From NCBI RefSeq assembly GCF_002939385.1, contig NZ_MULI01000027.1, forward strand, positions 17,229 to 81,228: 64,000 nucleotides of DNA, written 5' to 3'. This DNA comes from Streptomyces sp. MH60 (lineage in GTDB: Bacteria > Actinomycetota > Actinomycetes > Streptomycetales > Streptomycetaceae). The notes under the pieces were generated by a model, which had not been told where the DNA came from, did no database searches, and worked only from the letters and a program-made list of their open reading frames with translations. Shown here piece after piece: positions 1 through 7,263 of this stretch (within the stretch, counting starts at the first letter, position 1; each line of letters opens with the position of its first letter). Both the position numbers and the translations under genes were made by a program.

Positions 1-1
1 C

Positions 2-313
2 CCCGCCCGCGTCGGGCTGTTCTCCTACGGTTCCGGCTGCTCCTCGGAGTTCTTCAGCGGCGTCGTCGGCCCCGAGTCGGCCGCCGCCGTCGCCGAGGCA
101 CGCATCGGGCCCCGGCTGCGGGCCCGAGCCGACCTCGACTTCGCCGAGTACACCGCGCTGCTCGCGGAGAACACCGCCTGCCTGCGACCCGTCCCGCACC
201 GCGACATCGACCCCGGCCGCTACGACGCCCTGCTGCGCCGGGCCGTGGACCGTCCCAAGCTCCTCGCCCTGACCGGCGTGCGCGACCACCACCGCCAGTA
301 CGCGTGGATCTGA
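2..313 (+). CDS. HMG-CoA synthase-like beta-branching enzyme, C-terminal end (5' cut by window)
   Basis: Only the last 103 residues are present. The glycine/serine-rich segment FSYGSGCSSEFFSG near the window start matches the C-terminal part of the hydroxymethylglutaryl-CoA synthase family. In trans-AT polyketide clusters such enzymes condense acetyl-ACP with a beta-keto intermediate to begin beta-alkylation. The gene is followed after 19 bases by an ACP and then a Ser-type ketosynthase, the usual companions in an HCS cassette, so this role is far more likely than isoprenoid HMG-CoA synthesis. The catalytic Cys lies outside the window and cannot be checked. Confidence 0.85.
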   Translation, partial: PARVGLFSYGSGCSSEFFSGVVGPESAAAVAEARIGPRLRARADLDFAEYTALLAENTACLRPVPHRDIDPGRYDALLRRAVDRPKLLALTGVRDHHRQYAWI

Positions 314-332
314 CGAACCGGAGGTAGCCCCC

Positions 333-608
333 ATGAACGGATCGGACGCAAGCTTCGCCGGCCCGGACAACGCCGAGGAACGAGTCCTGGCGGTGCTGCG
401 CCGCACCACCCTGGACATCGTGCCGGAGGTCGAACCGGCCTCGTTCACGCCCGACCGGACCCTGTCCGACCTGGGCTGCAACAGCATCGACCGGGCCGAG
501 ATCGTCACCCTGACCATGGAGGAACTGGACATCGCGGTGCCCGTGCACGAGTTCCACCAGGGGATGGACATCGGCACCCTGGCCGCACTCATGCGGAAGC
601 AGCTGTGA
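333..608 (+). CDS. acyl carrier protein of an HCS (beta-branching) cassette
   Basis: A 91-residue carrier protein. The motif LGCNSIDRAE puts the phosphopantetheine-bearing serine at residue 51, and the acidic helical pattern around it is that of free-standing donor ACPs. It has a GGAGG ribosome site shortly before the ATG. Its role would be to carry malonyl, then acetyl after decarboxylation, for the HMG-synthase-like partner just upstream. Its stop overlaps the GTG start of the ketosynthase by four bases (GTGA), indicating translational coupling. Confidence 0.9.
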   Translation: MNGSDASFAGPDNAEERVLAVLRRTTLDIVPEVEPASFTPDRTLSDLGCNSIDRAEIVTLTMEELDIAVPVHEFHQGMDIGTLAALMRKQL

Positions 609-1906
609 GCGGACCTGCCGCGGACGGGCGCGCCGTGGTGGTGACCGGGCTCGGTGTGCTCGGCGCCGTCGCGACCGGCCCCGAGGACCTGACCGCCGCC
701 CTGCGTTCGGGACGGTGCGCCCTCAGCGCGCCGTCCCCACCCGCCGACGCGGACCGGCCGGGCGTGTCCTGGCCCGCGTTCACCGCCGACCTGGCGGCGG
801 ACGACGTACCCGACCGGGCCCTGGAGACGCTGCCCGGCCTGCCCGACGCCCTGCGCGGCGCGGCCCGGCGGACCGTGCTGCGGGCGCCGGTCCCGGTACG
901 GACGGGCGTCGTCGCCGCGCTCCAGGCATGGCTGGAGGCCGGGCTCGACCGTACGGCACCGCCGCCCGAGCGCATCGGCGTCGCGGTGGCCGGCAACAAC
1001 CTGACGGAGCGGGTCACCGAGGACGGCCGGGCCCGTGCCGAGCGCAACCCCGCCCATCTGCCCGCCCGTTACGCCCTGCAGCACCAGGACACCGACCACG
1101 TCGCCACGCTCAGCCGCGTCCTGGGCCTGCGGGGCGAGGGCTGCACGGTCGGCGGCGCCTCGGCGAGCGGCAACCTCGCCCTCGTCCACGGCGCCCGGAT
1201 GCTCACCGCGGGGGCCGCCGACGTGTGCCTCGTCGTGGGTGCCATGACCCGGCTGTCGCGGTTGCAGACCCGCGGCTTCCTCACGCTCGGCGCGATGGCC
1301 CCGGCGGACGGCGCGCCCCCGCGCCCGCCGGCGCCGTTCGACACCGGCCACCGGGGCTTCCACCCCGGGCAGGCGGCGGCCTGCATGGTCCTGGAGACCG
1401 CCGCCTCCGCCCGGCTGCGCGGCGCGCCCGCCCTGGCCGGTATCGCGGGCGGCGCCGTCGTCCTGGACGGCAACCATCTGGCCGACCCGTCGGTGGACGG
1501 GGAGGCACGGGCCATGTCCGGGGCCCTCGCGCGAGCGGGCGTGGGCGCGGCGGACATCGGCTGGGTCAGCGCCCACGGCACCGGGTCGCCGCTGGGCGAC
1601 CGCACCGAGGCCGACGCCCTGCGCAAGGTCTTCGGAGCGGACGACGAGGGCCCCTGGATCAACGCGACGAAGACCCTCTCCGGGCACTGCCTCAGCGCTG
1701 CCGGCGTGGTCGAGGCGGTGGCCGCCGTCCTGCAACTGCGGGCCGGGTTCGTCCACCCCGACCCCGGTCTTCGCGAACCCGTCGACGCCGGTCTGCGCTT
1801 CGTGCGCGACGAGCCGCGGCGCGCGTCCGGCGGATTCGTGCTCTCGAACGGGTTCGGCTTCGGCGGCATCAACACCGCGGTCGTGCTGGCCCATCCGGAC
1901 GCCTGA
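605..1906 (+). CDS. decarboxylating ketosynthase (active-site Cys replaced by Ser)
   Basis: A 433-residue thiolase-fold ketosynthase. Where condensing ketosynthases have TACSSS, this protein has GGASASG, so the nucleophilic Cys is Ser at about residue 186. The two catalytic histidines are kept (SAHGTGS, about residue 324, and SGHC, about residue 361), as is the NATKT lysine. Cys-less ketosynthases of HCS cassettes are known to decarboxylate malonyl-ACP to acetyl-ACP rather than condense, and the adjacent ACP and HMG-synthase support this. The GTG start overlaps the ACP stop. The two enoyl-CoA hydratases usual in such cassettes are not seen and may lie left of the window. Confidence 0.88.
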   Translation: MSGPAADGRAVVVTGLGVLGAVATGPEDLTAALRSGRCALSAPSPPADADRPGVSWPAFTADLAADDVPDRALETLPGLPDALRGAARRTVLRAPVPVRTGVVAALQAWLEAGLDRTAPPPERIGVAVAGNNLTERVTEDGRARAERNPAHLPARYALQHQDTDHVATLSRVLGLRGEGCTVGGASASGNLALVHGARMLTAGAADVCLVVGAMTRLSRLQTRGFLTLGAMAPADGAPPRPPAPFDTGHRGFHPGQAAACMVLETAASARLRGAPALAGIAGGAVVLDGNHLADPSVDGEARAMSGALARAGVGAADIGWVSAHGTGSPLGDRTEADALRKVFGADDEGPWINATKTLSGHCLSAAGVVEAVAAVLQLRAGFVHPDPGLREPVDAGLRFVRDEPRRASGGFVLSNGFGFGGINTAVVLAHPDA

Positions 1907-2024
1907 GCCGAGCCGTCGATGGCGCCGATGCTCAGAAGTGAACAGAACCGGGGCACCGCCGGAACGTAGGGTCGCGACCCGTGCCGGGAGCGGGCCGACG
2001 GTGGCAGCGAGGGAAGGGTTTCCT

Positions 2025-3266
2025 ATGACGGACACGACCGACAACGCCGGACCGCTGCGGGACGCCGATGCCGGACCGCCCGCCTTTCCGCAGGAGAAGG
2101 CACCGGGCTGCCCCTTCGACCCGCCGCCCGGATACCGCCGGTTCCAGGCCGAGGACCCGTTCGCCCCGGTCACCCTGCCCAGCGGACAGCGGGCGCGCGT
2201 GGTCACCCGGCACCGGGACGTACGGGCCGTGCTGGACGACCCCCGCTTCAGCGCCGACAGCGCCCACCCGGACTTCCCGCGGATGTTCCCCCGGCCCGTG
2301 CCCCAGGTCCTCAAGGGCACCTTCCCCCGGCTCGACGGCGCCGAGCACCTGCGCTACCGCCGGATGCTCGCCAGGGACTTCACCGGCCGCAGGGCGGAGG
2401 AACTGCGGTCCCGGATCGAGCAGATCGTGGACCACCGCCTGGACCTGATGGAGGAGCGGGGCGGCCCGCTCGACCTCATGGAGGAACTCGCCTACCCCGT
2501 GCCGTCCACCGTCGTGTGCGAACTGCTCGGGGTGCCGGCCGAGGACAGCCCGCTGTTCGAGTCCCGCACCCGGGTCCTCATCAACGGCCGCAGCACCCCC
2601 GAGGAGACGCTGCGGGCCAAGGACGACATCCTCCACCATCTCGAAGGGGTGGTGGCGGCCAAGGAGAAGCAGCCCGGCGACGACCTGATCAGCCGGCTGC
2701 TGGTCGAACAGGTCGCCCCCGGACTCCTGGACCGCGCCGAGGTCGCCGTCATCGCCTGGCTGCTGCTCGCCGCCGGCCACCACACCACCGCGACCATGAT
2801 CGGCACCGGCACCATGCTGCTGCTGGAGAACCCGGAACAACTGGCCGCCCTGCGCGCCGACCCGGCGCTGCTGCCGGGCGCGGTGGACGAACTGCTGCGG
2901 CACCAGACGGCCATGCAGATCGGCATGAACCGGATCGCCACCGAGGACGTCACCCTCGGGGAGCGGACCGTGCGCGCGGGGGAGGGCGTCGTGTGCCAGC
3001 TGGCGACGGCCAACCGGGACGCCGATGTCTTCCCCGACCCCGACCGCTTCGACGTGACCCGCACCGCCCGCGGCCAGCTGGCCTTCGGCCACGGTCCCCA
3101 CCAGTGCCCCGGACAGTCCCTGGCCCGCGTCGAGCTCCAGGTCACCCTGGGCCGGCTGTTCGACCGGCTGCCCGGACTGCGGCTCGCCGTCCCCGCGGCC
3201 GACGTGCCGTTCTGGCACCACCTGTTCGGCATCCACGGCGTCAAGGAACTGCCGGTCACCTGGTGA
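2025..3266 (+). CDS. cytochrome P450
   Basis: A 413-residue bacterial class P450. Visible are the I-helix oxygen-activation motif AGHHTT (about 250), the ExxR motif ELLR (289-292) and the heme-binding loop FGHGPHQCPGQ with the proximal thiolate Cys at about 361. I chose the ATG at 2025 because GGAAGGG lies just upstream and the family N-terminus starts near there; an in-frame extension back to 1938 is not typical. It lies downstream of the HCS cassette in the same direction, so it is probably a tailoring hydroxylase or epoxidase of the same product. Substrate cannot be told from sequence. Confidence 0.92.
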   Translation: MTDTTDNAGPLRDADAGPPAFPQEKAPGCPFDPPPGYRRFQAEDPFAPVTLPSGQRARVVTRHRDVRAVLDDPRFSADSAHPDFPRMFPRPVPQVLKGTFPRLDGAEHLRYRRMLARDFTGRRAEELRSRIEQIVDHRLDLMEERGGPLDLMEELAYPVPSTVVCELLGVPAEDSPLFESRTRVLINGRSTPEETLRAKDDILHHLEGVVAAKEKQPGDDLISRLLVEQVAPGLLDRAEVAVIAWLLLAAGHHTTATMIGTGTMLLLENPEQLAALRADPALLPGAVDELLRHQTAMQIGMNRIATEDVTLGERTVRAGEGVVCQLATANRDADVFPDPDRFDVTRTARGQLAFGHGPHQCPGQSLARVELQVTLGRLFDRLPGLRLAVPAADVPFWHHLFGIHGVKELPVTW

Positions 3267-3336
3267 AACCCGGCGTCGCCCCGCGGTACGGGGGCGGCCC
3301 CGCCGCGGCCCCGCCCAAGCGACGGAGGAGGAGTCG

Positions 3337-4638
3337 TTGTCGGAGGTACAGCAGGAGCTGGTCCACCTGTTCGACGGGTTGCGCGCGGTCTCGCTGTCCA
3401 CCCGGCGCAGCGAGAAGTGGCGGCGCTACCCGCCCGACATACTCCCGGCGTTCATCGCCGAGATGGACTTCCCCGTCGCCGAGCCGGTGCTCGAAGCCAT
3501 TCGGGCGCACCTCACGGTGGGCGGGGACCTCGGCTACGCCTACGCCTACACCACCGAGGCGCCCGTGCAGCGGGCGTTCGCGGCCTGGGCGCGGGCGAGT
3601 TACGACTGGCCGGTGGAGCCGCGGAGGGTGGTGCTGTTCCCGGACACCATGCGGGTGATGGAGGTGGCGCTGGAGCAGTTCACCGAGCCGGGCGACGGCA
3701 TCGTGGTCGACGTGCCCGCCTATCCGCCCTACTTCGAGGCCATCGCCGCGGCCGGCCGGCAGGTCGTGCCCCGGCCGATGCGGCTGCGCGGGGGCCGCTG
3801 GCGGCTCGATCTGGAGGGACTGGCCAGGGCCTTCCGGGCCGGGGCCGCCGCCTACTTCCTGTGCAACCCGCACAACCCCACCGGGCGGGTCCTGACCGGT
3901 GACGAACTGCGCGAAGTCCTCGCGCTGGCGGCGGAGTTCGGGGTCGCGGTGATCTCCGACGAGGTGCACGCGCCGCTCACGCACCCGGGGTACCGGCACG
4001 TGCCGCTCGGCTCGCTGCCCGAGGCGACGCGGGTGGCGACGGTGACGGCGGCCTCGGCGAGCAAGGGCTGGAACCTGTCAGGTCTGAAGTGCGCGATGGC
4101 GGTGGCCGGCCGGTCCCGGGACCACGACCGGCTCATGGAGATGCGGCCGAGGGAACGGGACGGCGTGGGCATCCTCGGGGTGAGCGCGAGCGAAGCCGCC
4201 TTCACCCTGGGCGAGCCCTGGCTGCGTGCCGTCCGCCACTACCTGCACGGCAGCCGGAGGATGCTCGTCGAACTGTTCGAGTCCTTCGGTCCGGACCTGG
4301 AGCTGGTCCCACCGGAGGCGAGCTACCTGGCGTGGCTCGACGGGCGGCGGCTGGCCGACCGGCTGGGCAGTGACGATCTGGCGGAGTTCTTCCTCGGGCG
4401 CGGCAAGGTGGCCGTCAGCGACGGCCGGGAGTACGGGAGTGAGGGCTTCATCCGGCTCAATTTCGGCACGTCCCAGCGCCTGCTGGAGGAAATGGTCCGC
4501 CGGATGGAGAAGGCGGTGCGGGAGGAGTCCCCGGAATCGGGCGGCGCCACCGGGGCGCCGCCGCCGAATGTTCCGGGATATCCCGCTCCGGTATGCAGGT
4601 CCTACAGACCGGCGGACAAGGAGGAGTTCTCCAGATAG
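3337..4638 (+). CDS. MalY/PatB-type PLP enzyme (C-S lyase or aminotransferase)
   Basis: A 433-residue fold-type I aminotransferase class I/II protein. NPHNPTGR contacts the cofactor, SDEVHAPL supplies the Asp that pairs with the pyridine nitrogen, and ASKGWNLSGLK holds the Schiff-base lysine at about residue 243. This set resembles the cystathionine beta-lyase (MalY/PatB) branch. The TTG start at 3337 is chosen for the strong GGAGGAGGAG site six bases upstream. The last 40 residues are a Pro/Gly-rich tail beyond the family's normal end. Its place in a polyketide locus suggests C-S bond cleavage for sulfur delivery, or amino transfer. The 3' end overlaps the convergent regulator by 37 bases. 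Confidence 0.85.
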   Translation: MSEVQQELVHLFDGLRAVSLSTRRSEKWRRYPPDILPAFIAEMDFPVAEPVLEAIRAHLTVGGDLGYAYAYTTEAPVQRAFAAWARASYDWPVEPRRVVLFPDTMRVMEVALEQFTEPGDGIVVDVPAYPPYFEAIAAAGRQVVPRPMRLRGGRWRLDLEGLARAFRAGAAAYFLCNPHNPTGRVLTGDELREVLALAAEFGVAVISDEVHAPLTHPGYRHVPLGSLPEATRVATVTAASASKGWNLSGLKCAMAVAGRSRDHDRLMEMRPRERDGVGILGVSASEAAFTLGEPWLRAVRHYLHGSRRMLVELFESFGPDLELVPPEASYLAWLDGRRLADRLGSDDLAEFFLGRGKVAVSDGREYGSEGFIRLNFGTSQRLLEEMVRRMEKAVREESPESGGATGAPPPNVPGYPAPVCRSYRPADKEEFSR

Positions 4639-5291
4639 TCCGTCAGCTCGGCTATGTGAATACACAGATGTGCTTCATCGGTGCGATGCACCACGCCGGC
4701 CACCGAGAACCTCTTGAGGAAGTAGCCGACGCGGGAGCGGGTTGTCCCGACCATTTCCGCCAGCTCTTCCTGCGTTATTCGATCGCGTATCTGAGCGGTC
4801 TGGTCCTTGCGTCTTCCCACCTTTTCCCCGAGTTTCACCAGCAATGCGGCCAGCCTGTGTTCACTGTCCATCGTGACCAGATTGGCGATCACCTGCTGCT
4901 GCTCCAGCAGACGGTTCGCCATGTGGCCGATCAGCGCCTCGCGCAGCGGCGGATCGCAGTCGTTCATGATCTGTGCGACGTGGACCTGCACCAACGTCGT
5001 GACCTGCATGGCCTGTGCGGTCTCGGTGTGCTTGGCGGCCAGTACGCTCGACTCCCCGAACACGTCGCCCGGACCGTGTATGGACAGCAGGCACTGCTTT
5101 CCGTCGCGGGTGTGCGTCAGTGTCTTCACCTGGCCGCTCTCGACCAGATAGATGTGCGCGTCCGGCTGACCGAGATTGTACACGTGTTCTTTCCGGCCGA
5201 CACGAAATCTTGTCCCCCTGATGGTCCCTCTTCTAGCTGCTTCCTGAAGTGCGGTAGCCAGGCTTCGTTCTGTGTTACAGAAGGGTTCCAT
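4602..5291 (-). CDS. Crp/Fnr-family transcriptional regulator
   Basis: A 229-residue protein with an N-terminal cyclic-nucleotide-binding-type beta roll (about 30-140; LYNLG-like strand, GDVFGES loop) and a C-terminal winged helix containing ITQEELAEMVGTTRSRV. There are no Cys clusters that would make it an Fnr iron-sulfur sensor. The ATG at 5291 has GGGAG upstream; in-frame extension further up is unsupported. It faces the polyketide genes tail to tail and is the last gene before an insertion sequence, so it is a plausible cluster-situated regulator; the leinamycin cluster also has a Crp-type regulator. Its ligand is unknown. Confidence 0.88.
   Translation of the reverse strand: MEPFCNTERSLATALQEAARRGTIRGTRFRVGRKEHVYNLGQPDAHIYLVESGQVKTLTHTRDGKQCLLSIHGPGDVFGESSVLAAKHTETAQAMQVTTLVQVHVAQIMNDCDPPLREALIGHMANRLLEQQQVIANLVTMDSEHRLAALLVKLGEKVGRRKDQTAQIRDRITQEELAEMVGTTRSRVGYFLKRFSVAGVVHRTDEAHLCIHIAELTDYLENSSLSAGL
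5268..5282. promoter_or_regulatory. short perfect inverted repeat at the start of the Crp/Fnr gene
   Basis: TTCTGT and ACAGAA are separated by three bases. The repeat lies within the first codons of the Crp/Fnr regulator gene. It could be an autoregulatory operator or chance coding sequence. Confidence 0.25.
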
Positions 5292-5470
5292 TCTGCTCCC
5301 GGTGACCGTATTTGATCGCCAAAGCCGCTGGTGAAGAACGTTGCGCAGATCGAATTCCTGCGCCGAATCTAAAGCATCGGTACAAGGTAACGGTAGTGCT
5401 ACGGTCCAGGTTGGCTGCAAATGGCCGCAACATGCTGAGATGGATTGTTCTACGACACTCCGCCGGCCCG

Positions 5471-5488
5471 CCGCCGAAAAATAACTAC
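5471..5488 (+). repeat. left terminal inverted repeat of the IS
   Basis: CCGCCGAAAAATAACTAC; matches the reverse complement of 6683-6700 at 16 of 18 positions. Confidence 0.8.
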
Positions 5489-5526
5489 GGGTTCTCGCGG
5501 GGCTGCCCGAGCCGTAGGGTGTTGTC

Positions 5527-6684
5527 GTGGCCGAGGGGATCGAGGCGGTTCTGGCGGAGAAGTACGCCTGCTTGTTGCCGCATCTGGACGAGCGGCAGCG
5601 GCGGCTGGCTCTGGGGGCGGACGCGAGGGCTCTGGGGCGCGGAGGCATCCGGCTGGTGGCCGGGGCTGCCGGGGTCTCGCGGGAGACGGTCTCGCGCGGC
5701 GTGGCGGAACTCGCCGGCGCCCCGGGACCGCCGGGCCGGGTGCGGCGTGCGGGCGGCGGGCGCAAGCGGCTGCGGGAGAAGCACCCCGGCCTGGTGCCGG
5801 CCCTGCTGGCACTGGTGGAACCGGTACCCCGCGGGGATCCGGAGCCGCCGCTGCTGTGGACGACGAAGTCGACCCGGAAGCTGGCCCAGGCGCTGACCGC
5901 CCAGGGGCTCAGGGTCGGTGCGGACACGGTGGCGGCGTTGCTGAAGGAGGAAGGTTTCTCCTTGCGGGGTGCCGGCCGCACGACCGAGGGGGCCCGCCAC
6001 CCGGACCGGGACGCCCAGTTCCGCTACATCAACGGCCGGGTCCGGGAGTTCGCCGACGCCGGACAGCCGGTGATCAGTGTGGACGCCAGGAAGACGCCGG
6101 CGCCGGGTCACCGCGCGGGCGCCGGGACCGACCCGTACGGGAGCCACGAACCGCCCGCGGACGCAGGCCGGGTGCCGGCCGGGTGTGAGGGTGACACGGC
6201 CGCGTTCGCGGTGGCCACGCTGCGACGCTGGTGGGACGGCGAGGGCAGCCGCCGCCACCCGCATGCCGCGCGCCTGCTGATCACCGCGGACGCCGGAGGC
6301 TCGGACGGCTGCCGGGTGCGGGCGTGGCAGAAGGGACTAGCGGACTTCGCCCGCTCCACCGGCCTGACCGTGACGGCCTGCCACCTCCCGCCGGGAACCT
6401 CGAAATGGAACCGGAGCGAGCACCGGCTCCTGTCCCGCATCAGCACGCACTGGCGGGGGTGGCCGCTGACCAGTCACGAAGTCGTGGTCAGCGGGATCGG
6501 CGAGGTCGCCACCGGCACGGGCCCGGCCGTCCACGCCGCGTCCGGCCCCGCCCAGGACCCCGTCCGCGTCCACGTCCCGGACGAGGCCGTCGCCACCCTG
6601 CCGCTGACACCCCACGACTGGCACGGCACCTGGAACTACACCCTCGATCCGGGACGGCCGGCCAGGAGGTTCCCGAAGTCCTGA
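5527..6684 (+). CDS. ISAzo13-family DDE transposase, probably internally shortened
   Basis: The 385-residue product shows the family's N-terminal helix-turn-helix (AAGVSRETVSRGV), then ISVDARK (first Asp), TAAFAVATLRRWW, LLITADAGGS (second Asp) and PPGTSKWNRSEHRL (Glu) and ends with HDWHGTWNYTL. All three acidic catalytic residues are therefore present. Compared with my recollection of the family, about two dozen residues are missing between the first Asp and the PYG segment, and that stretch is poorly conserved. It may be inactive. GTG start at 5527. Confidence 0.8.
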   Translation: MAEGIEAVLAEKYACLLPHLDERQRRLALGADARALGRGGIRLVAGAAGVSRETVSRGVAELAGAPGPPGRVRRAGGGRKRLREKHPGLVPALLALVEPVPRGDPEPPLLWTTKSTRKLAQALTAQGLRVGADTVAALLKEEGFSLRGAGRTTEGARHPDRDAQFRYINGRVREFADAGQPVISVDARKTPAPGHRAGAGTDPYGSHEPPADAGRVPAGCEGDTAAFAVATLRRWWDGEGSRRHPHAARLLITADAGGSDGCRVRAWQKGLADFARSTGLTVTACHLPPGTSKWNRSEHRLLSRISTHWRGWPLTSHEVVVSGIGEVATGTGPAVHAASGPAQDPVRVHVPDEAVATLPLTPHDWHGTWNYTLDPGRPARRFPKS

Positions 6685-6700
6685 AGTTGTTTTTCGGCGG
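6683..6700 (-). repeat. right terminal inverted repeat of the IS
   Basis: Read on the minus strand it begins CCGCCGAAAAACAACTTC, the partner of the left repeat. It starts two bases before the end of the transposase stop codon. Confidence 0.8.
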
Positions 6701-7263
6701 CTCCCCGAGGCCACGACGGTCGGACGCGACCCGTCCGACGGCGGCGGGGGCTCCGGCCCCCGACCAGCGCGGTGGGTGGTCCAGCAGGTCATCGGGGGCC
6801 TCCAGCCGCACCCACTCCGCGCTCGCGCCCCGGCCACCGGCCCCGCCCGCAGCCACTCCGGGGGAGCGGCCCTGCCGGGCGAGGGGCGGCGCATCCGCGA
6901 GCGGGCCGCGCGCCGGCCGACAGCGGGATGCTGTCGCCTCCCTGTGAACGGAGGGAGTCAAGAGCGAATTCCGGCCGAGAATCCGCCTTCCCTTCGCGTC
7001 CGAACCACCCGGTGTCTCCGGCCCGGTGGCGCCGTCACACCCGGCGACTGAATTTGATGGAGTCCGACCGTTTCTCCGTCATTCGGGAGCGGGTCTGTAT
7101 CCGGCTTATCGGGCTGTCGTACGAGGCCTCATACCAGAGCGGGACGTTGCCCGGGGGACTTTGGCAACTGCCCACCGCACATGAGGGGCAGACGACTACT
7201 GTCAGTGTCCGTCGGGCGACGCAGGGCCGACGGACCAGTACACGGACCAGTACGAGGACACCG
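6701..7263. other. 563-base stretch without a recognisable gene
   Basis: This lies between the IS and the sensor gene cvnA. I find no family match on either strand. A minus-strand reading frame from about 6961 runs into the IS and could be the remnant of a gene cut by the insertion, but I cannot name it. The last 200 bases are less G+C-rich than the surroundings and presumably hold the cvn promoter; I could not fix the -10/-35 boxes. Confidence 0.4.

Larger units (their letters stand above)
5471..6700 (+). mobile_element. insertion sequence, ISAzo13-like
   Basis: A 1,230-base element bounded by terminal inverted repeats that begin CCGCCGAAAAA on the left and, on the reverse strand, CCGCCGAAAAA on the right; 16 of the outer 18 positions agree. 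It encodes one transposase in the left-to-right direction. I see no convincing target-site duplication next to either end. It sits exactly between the polyketide-associated regulator and the conserved Cvn locus, consistent with a cluster boundary created or marked by transposition. Confidence 0.8.
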
